This document shows, one piece after another, positions 61,225-64,000 of a stretch of 64,000 bases of DNA. Under the pieces are notes generated by a model. It saw only the letters and a program-made list of their open reading frames with translations. It had not been told where the DNA came from and made no database searches. Source of the DNA: a bacterium (GTDB lineage: Bacteria > Zixibacteria > MSB-5A5 > CAIYYT01). Made by a program: the position numbers and the translations under genes. The stretch is taken from assembly GCA_016708315.1 (NCBI GenBank), contig JADJGC010000002.1, positions 310,001-374,000 of the forward strand, given 5' to 3'. The number at the start of each line of letters is the position of its first letter. The first letter of the stretch is position 1.

Positions 61225-61494
61225 GTGCCACTGTCAAAAGACAAAAAACAAGAAATCATCAGCCATTTTCGGCTGCATGACACCGACACCGGTTCTCCGG
61301 AAGTTCAGATTTCGCTTCTGACCCAGAGAATCAACGAGATGACCCTGCATATGCAGAAGAACCCTAAGGATATGCATTCACGTTACGGGTTGCTCAAGAT
61401 GGTCGGACAACGCAGAAGACTGCTGAACTATCTGCGCAAGCACGACATAGAAGGATATCGTCATTTGGTCAGTCAGCTCGACCTGCGGCGCTAA
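61225..61494 (+). CDS. rpsO: Ribosomal protein S15
   Basis: 89 residues, the exact family length, from GTG 61225 with AAGGAG upstream. It reads PLSKDKKQEIISHFRLHDTDTGSPEVQISLLTQRINEMTLHMQKNPKDMHSRYGLLKMVGQRRRLLNYLRKHD and ends SQLDLRR. S15 nucleates the 30S central domain on helix 22. The rpsO-pnp pair is the usual arrangement. Confidence 0.98.
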   Translation: MPLSKDKKQEIISHFRLHDTDTGSPEVQISLLTQRINEMTLHMQKNPKDMHSRYGLLKMVGQRRRLLNYLRKHDIEGYRHLVSQLDLRR

Positions 61495-61521
61495 GAACTA
61501 GTAGAAGGATAAGGAAATTTA

Positions 61522-63708
61522 ATGCAAACATTCTCAATTGAACTGGGTGGCCGGACTCTCTCTGTTGAAATCGGTCGTGTCGCCCGACAGGCCGATGGCT
61601 CTTGCTGGGTGCGATATGGTGACACGGTCAGCATGACCGCTGTATGCGCCGCCGACAAGCCCGATTTTGGCAAGGGTTATTTCCCGCTCTCAGTGGATTA
61701 TCGCGAAAAGACTTATGCAGCCGGAAAGATTCCCGGCGGCTTTTTCAAACGTGAAGGACGTCCTTCGGAGAAGGAGATTCTTTCAGCGCGATTAATCGAC
61801 CGCCCGTTCCGTCCGTTGTTCCCCGAAGGCTATTGCAATGAAGTGCAGGTCATGGTTACGACGCTGTCTTCGGATCAGGAAAACGATGCTGATATTCTGG
61901 GTATCATCGGCACTTCAGTATGCTTGAATGTCGCCACCGTGCCGTTTACAGTGCCGATCGGCGCTGTTCGTGTAGGTTTGATTGACGGCGAATTTGTTGT
62001 CAATCCGACATTTGCCCAGCTTGAGATTTCGGACCTCAATCTCGTCATAGCGGCTACCGCCGAGCATATCATGATGGTCGAAGGCGGCTGTTCGGAAATC
62101 AGTGAAGATCAGATGCTGGATGCACTGGCATTCGGCCATGAGCAGATCCGCAAGATCTGCAAGATGGTCGAAGAGATTCGCAGCGCAGTTGGCAAACCGA
62201 AGGCCGCGGTGATTCTGCCGGAGATTCCTGCGGCGTTGTATGGCCGTGTCGAATCGCTGGCCAAGGCTCGCATCATTGCTTCACATGATATCCACGACAA
62301 GCAGGCGCATTCCGATGCCATCAAGCAGATCAGAGAAGAAGTGCTGAAGGCGCTTGAGACGGAATTCCCGGAAAACGAGATGTGGATCAAGCAATATCTG
62401 GAGAAGATTGAGCAGGATGATTTGCGTGCACGAATTCTCGATCGCAGTCTGCGCATCGACGGCCGTGATCTCGATACGATTCGTCCGATCTTCTGCGAAG
62501 TAGGCGTGCTTCCGAGAACGCACGGATCAGCACTGTTTACGCGCGGTCAGACGCAGGCACTTGTCGTCACAACTCTCGGCACCAAGATGGACGAGCAGAT
62601 TGTGGATGCGCTTGAGGGTGAATCCAAGAAGAGCTACATGTTGCATTACAATTTCCCGCCTTATTCAGTCGGCGAAGTGAGACCGAATCGCGGTCCCGGA
62701 CGACGCGAAATTGGACATGGTGCGCTTGCCGAGCGTTCGCTTGAGCCGGTGCTTCCGGCGGAGGACGCATTCCCGTATACGATTCGAATCGTTTCGGATA
62801 TCATGGAATCAAACGGTTCGTCTTCGATGGCGACGGTTTGCGGCGGTACGCTTTGCTTGATGGACGCCGGTGTGCCGATCAAGGCGCCGGTAGCCGGTAT
62901 TGCCATGGGTTTGGTGCTCGACGGCAGCCGATATGCGGTGCTAACTGACATCCTTGGCAATGAAGATCACTTCGGTGACATGGACTTCAAGGTAGCCGGA
63001 ACGCGCGAAGGCATTACTGCATTCCAGCTCGACATCAAGATCGGCGGTCTGACACTTGAAATCATGCGCAATGCGCTTGACAAGGCGAAGATTGCCCGAT
63101 TCAAGATTCTCGAAGCGATGGAGCAGACGATTGCGACACCGCGTGCGGATCTGTCGATGTATGCTCCGCGCATTATCACGATCAAGATCAGACAAGATAG
63201 AATCGGCGAGGTCATTGGACCCGGCGGCAAGATGATCCGTTCGATCATTGAAGCTACCGGAGCGAAGATCGATATCGACGATGACGGTACTGTGGTTATC
63301 GCATCAGTTGATGCCAGTGCCGGTATCAAGGCGCGCGATACGATTCTTGGACTTCTGGAAGAACCGGAAGTCAACAAGGTGTATCAGGGCAAGGTCAAGC
63401 GTATTGCCGAGTTTGGCGCGTTTGTCGAAATCATCCCGAACACGGATGGACTGCTTCACGTTTCAGAAATTGCCCACCACCGGGTGGAGCGCGTCGAAGA
63501 CGAGATGCGCGTAGGTGATATTATCGAAGTGAAGGTGCTGTCGGTTGAACAGGATGGCAAGATTCGCCTGTCGAAGAAGGCGTTGCTTCCACGCCCGGAA
63601 GGTATGCCGGAACCGGAAGAGAGAAGCGGCGACAGCGGCGGATATCGACGTCGTGACAGCGGCGGCGGCGGTGGACATCGCGGCGGTCCTCGTCGGGAGC
63701 GTCGTTAA
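61522..63708 (+). CDS. pnp: Polynucleotide phosphorylase
   Basis: 728 residues. Two RNase PH domains carry VDYREKTYAAGKIPGGFFKREGRPSEKEILSARLIDRPFRPLFP and LHYNFPPYSVGEVRPNRGPGRREIGHGALAERSLEPVLP, joined by a helical linker. A KH domain (IGEVIGPGGKMIRSIIEATGAKIDIDDDG) and an S1 domain (GKVKRIAEFGAFVEIIPNTDGLLHVSEIAHHRVE...LSKKALLP) follow. The tail is Gly/Arg-rich (SGGGGGHRGGPRRERR), possibly an RNA-binding addition. It degrades mRNA phosphorolytically, usually in the degradosome. Confidence 0.98.
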   Translation: MQTFSIELGGRTLSVEIGRVARQADGSCWVRYGDTVSMTAVCAADKPDFGKGYFPLSVDYREKTYAAGKIPGGFFKREGRPSEKEILSARLIDRPFRPLFPEGYCNEVQVMVTTLSSDQENDADILGIIGTSVCLNVATVPFTVPIGAVRVGLIDGEFVVNPTFAQLEISDLNLVIAATAEHIMMVEGGCSEISEDQMLDALAFGHEQIRKICKMVEEIRSAVGKPKAAVILPEIPAALYGRVESLAKARIIASHDIHDKQAHSDAIKQIREEVLKALETEFPENEMWIKQYLEKIEQDDLRARILDRSLRIDGRDLDTIRPIFCEVGVLPRTHGSALFTRGQTQALVVTTLGTKMDEQIVDALEGESKKSYMLHYNFPPYSVGEVRPNRGPGRREIGHGALAERSLEPVLPAEDAFPYTIRIVSDIMESNGSSSMATVCGGTLCLMDAGVPIKAPVAGIAMGLVLDGSRYAVLTDILGNEDHFGDMDFKVAGTREGITAFQLDIKIGGLTLEIMRNALDKAKIARFKILEAMEQTIATPRADLSMYAPRIITIKIRQDRIGEVIGPGGKMIRSIIEATGAKIDIDDDGTVVIASVDASAGIKARDTILGLLEEPEVNKVYQGKVKRIAEFGAFVEIIPNTDGLLHVSEIAHHRVERVEDEMRVGDIIEVKVLSVEQDGKIRLSKKALLPRPEGMPEPEERSGDSGGYRRRDSGGGGGHRGGPRRERR

Positions 63709-64000
63709 TTGACGCAGAGCGAATATCGGCGTACTGTATTGGAGAACGGCATTCGTGTCGTCTCTGAGAGTATGCCGTATCTGAAATCGGCGTCGATCGG
63801 CATCTGGGTAGATGTCGGCAGCCGTAATGAGATGCCGCGCGAAAACGGCATTTCACATTTCATTGAACATATGTGCTTCAAGGGTACCGAGAAGCGCACT
63901 GCAAAAGAAATCGCCCAGAGTCTTGAGATTCTGGGCGGTTCGCTCAACGCTTTCACGAGCCGCGAGAATACCTGCTATTATTGCCGCGTCATTGACGAAA
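63709..64000 (+). CDS. M16-family zinc peptidase, N-terminal fragment (3' end outside the window)
   Basis: The frame opens with TTG 63709, immediately after the pnp stop, and runs off the right edge. The 97 visible residues are typical of the M16B N-terminus: RRTVLENGIRVVSESMPYLKSASIGIWVDVGSRNE, then the inverted zinc motif HFIEHMCFKGTEKR (HxxEH) and LEILGGSLNAFTSRENTCYYCRV. Such peptidases regularly follow pnp. Further domains and the second metal-binding glutamate cannot be seen here. Confidence 0.92.
   Translation, partial: MTQSEYRRTVLENGIRVVSESMPYLKSASIGIWVDVGSRNEMPRENGISHFIEHMCFKGTEKRTAKEIAQSLEILGGSLNAFTSRENTCYYCRVIDE

Noticed and set aside
1..64000. tRNA, rRNA, CRISPR, insertion sequences, integrase or phage genes
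   Set aside because: I scanned the gaps by eye and saw no cloverleaf, spaced repeats or transposase-like protein; a dedicated search could still find small RNAs.

Overview
The window is 64 kb of bacterial chromosome, densely coded, with no gap between genes longer than about 250 bases and no rRNA, tRNA, CRISPR array or insertion sequence that I can see. The protein content points to a Gram-negative-type organism of the Fibrobacteres-Chlorobi-Bacteroidetes neighbourhood, most likely candidate phylum Zixibacteria or a close relative. The evidence is: secreted proteins with C-terminal dockerin-like Ca-binding repeats, GWxTD-domain proteins, a C-terminal sorting-like domain, TolC/HlyD/MacB exporters, an Omp85-like barrel, and a LexA operator of the form TGCNC-N4-GTGCA reported for Fibrobacter. 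This taxonomic call is inference. TTG start codons are common.

Layout. 0-3 kb: end of a ParA-like ATPase, a STAS protein and a membrane GGDEF protein. 3-8.2 kb: part of an exopolysaccharide locus (Wza-like export protein, Wzz-like chain-length protein, TPR protein, tyrosine autokinase, DUF3473 polysaccharide deacetylase). 8.4-16.8 kb: a secreted protein with a sorting-like tail, a Gly/Ser-linker HEAT protein, a peptidase/propeller/barrel protein and a PQQ-propeller lipoprotein. 17-19.5 kb: hsp20 and dnaK. 19.5-22.9 kb: three minus-strand dockerin-repeat proteins, one of them decayed. 23-24.7 kb: a TPR protein. 25-33 kb: dtd-maf-rodZ-unknown-smc-ftsY-yjbQ-rlmH, a tightly packed operon. 33-37.6 kb: a zinc-ribbon/PEGA/TPR protein, a lipoprotein and a Yip1 protein. 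37.7-47.2 kb: TolC-HlyD-ATPase-permease-permease exporter, two GWxTD proteins and a hydrolase. 47.3-50.8 kb: four tandem DUF1573 paralogues. 50.9-53.3 kb: lexA, a small protein and sthA. 53.5-64 kb: the classic rimP-nusA-infB-DUF503-rbfA-nrnA-truB-ribF-rpsO-pnp-M16 peptidase operon.

Most notable signals. (1) In one of the four DUF1573 genes the first Cys of the conserved CGC motif is replaced by an in-frame UGA, with the reading frame and homology continuing on both sides: a candidate selenoprotein in a family I do not know to contain selenocysteine. (2) A perfect 18-bp LexA palindrome sits in the spacer of a strong lexA promoter. (3) hsp20 has a near-consensus sigma-54 promoter and an 11-bp inverted repeat reaching its Shine-Dalgarno. 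(4) At least four otherwise intact genes carry a single extra base, mostly in G or C runs, which looks more like homopolymer sequencing error than biology.
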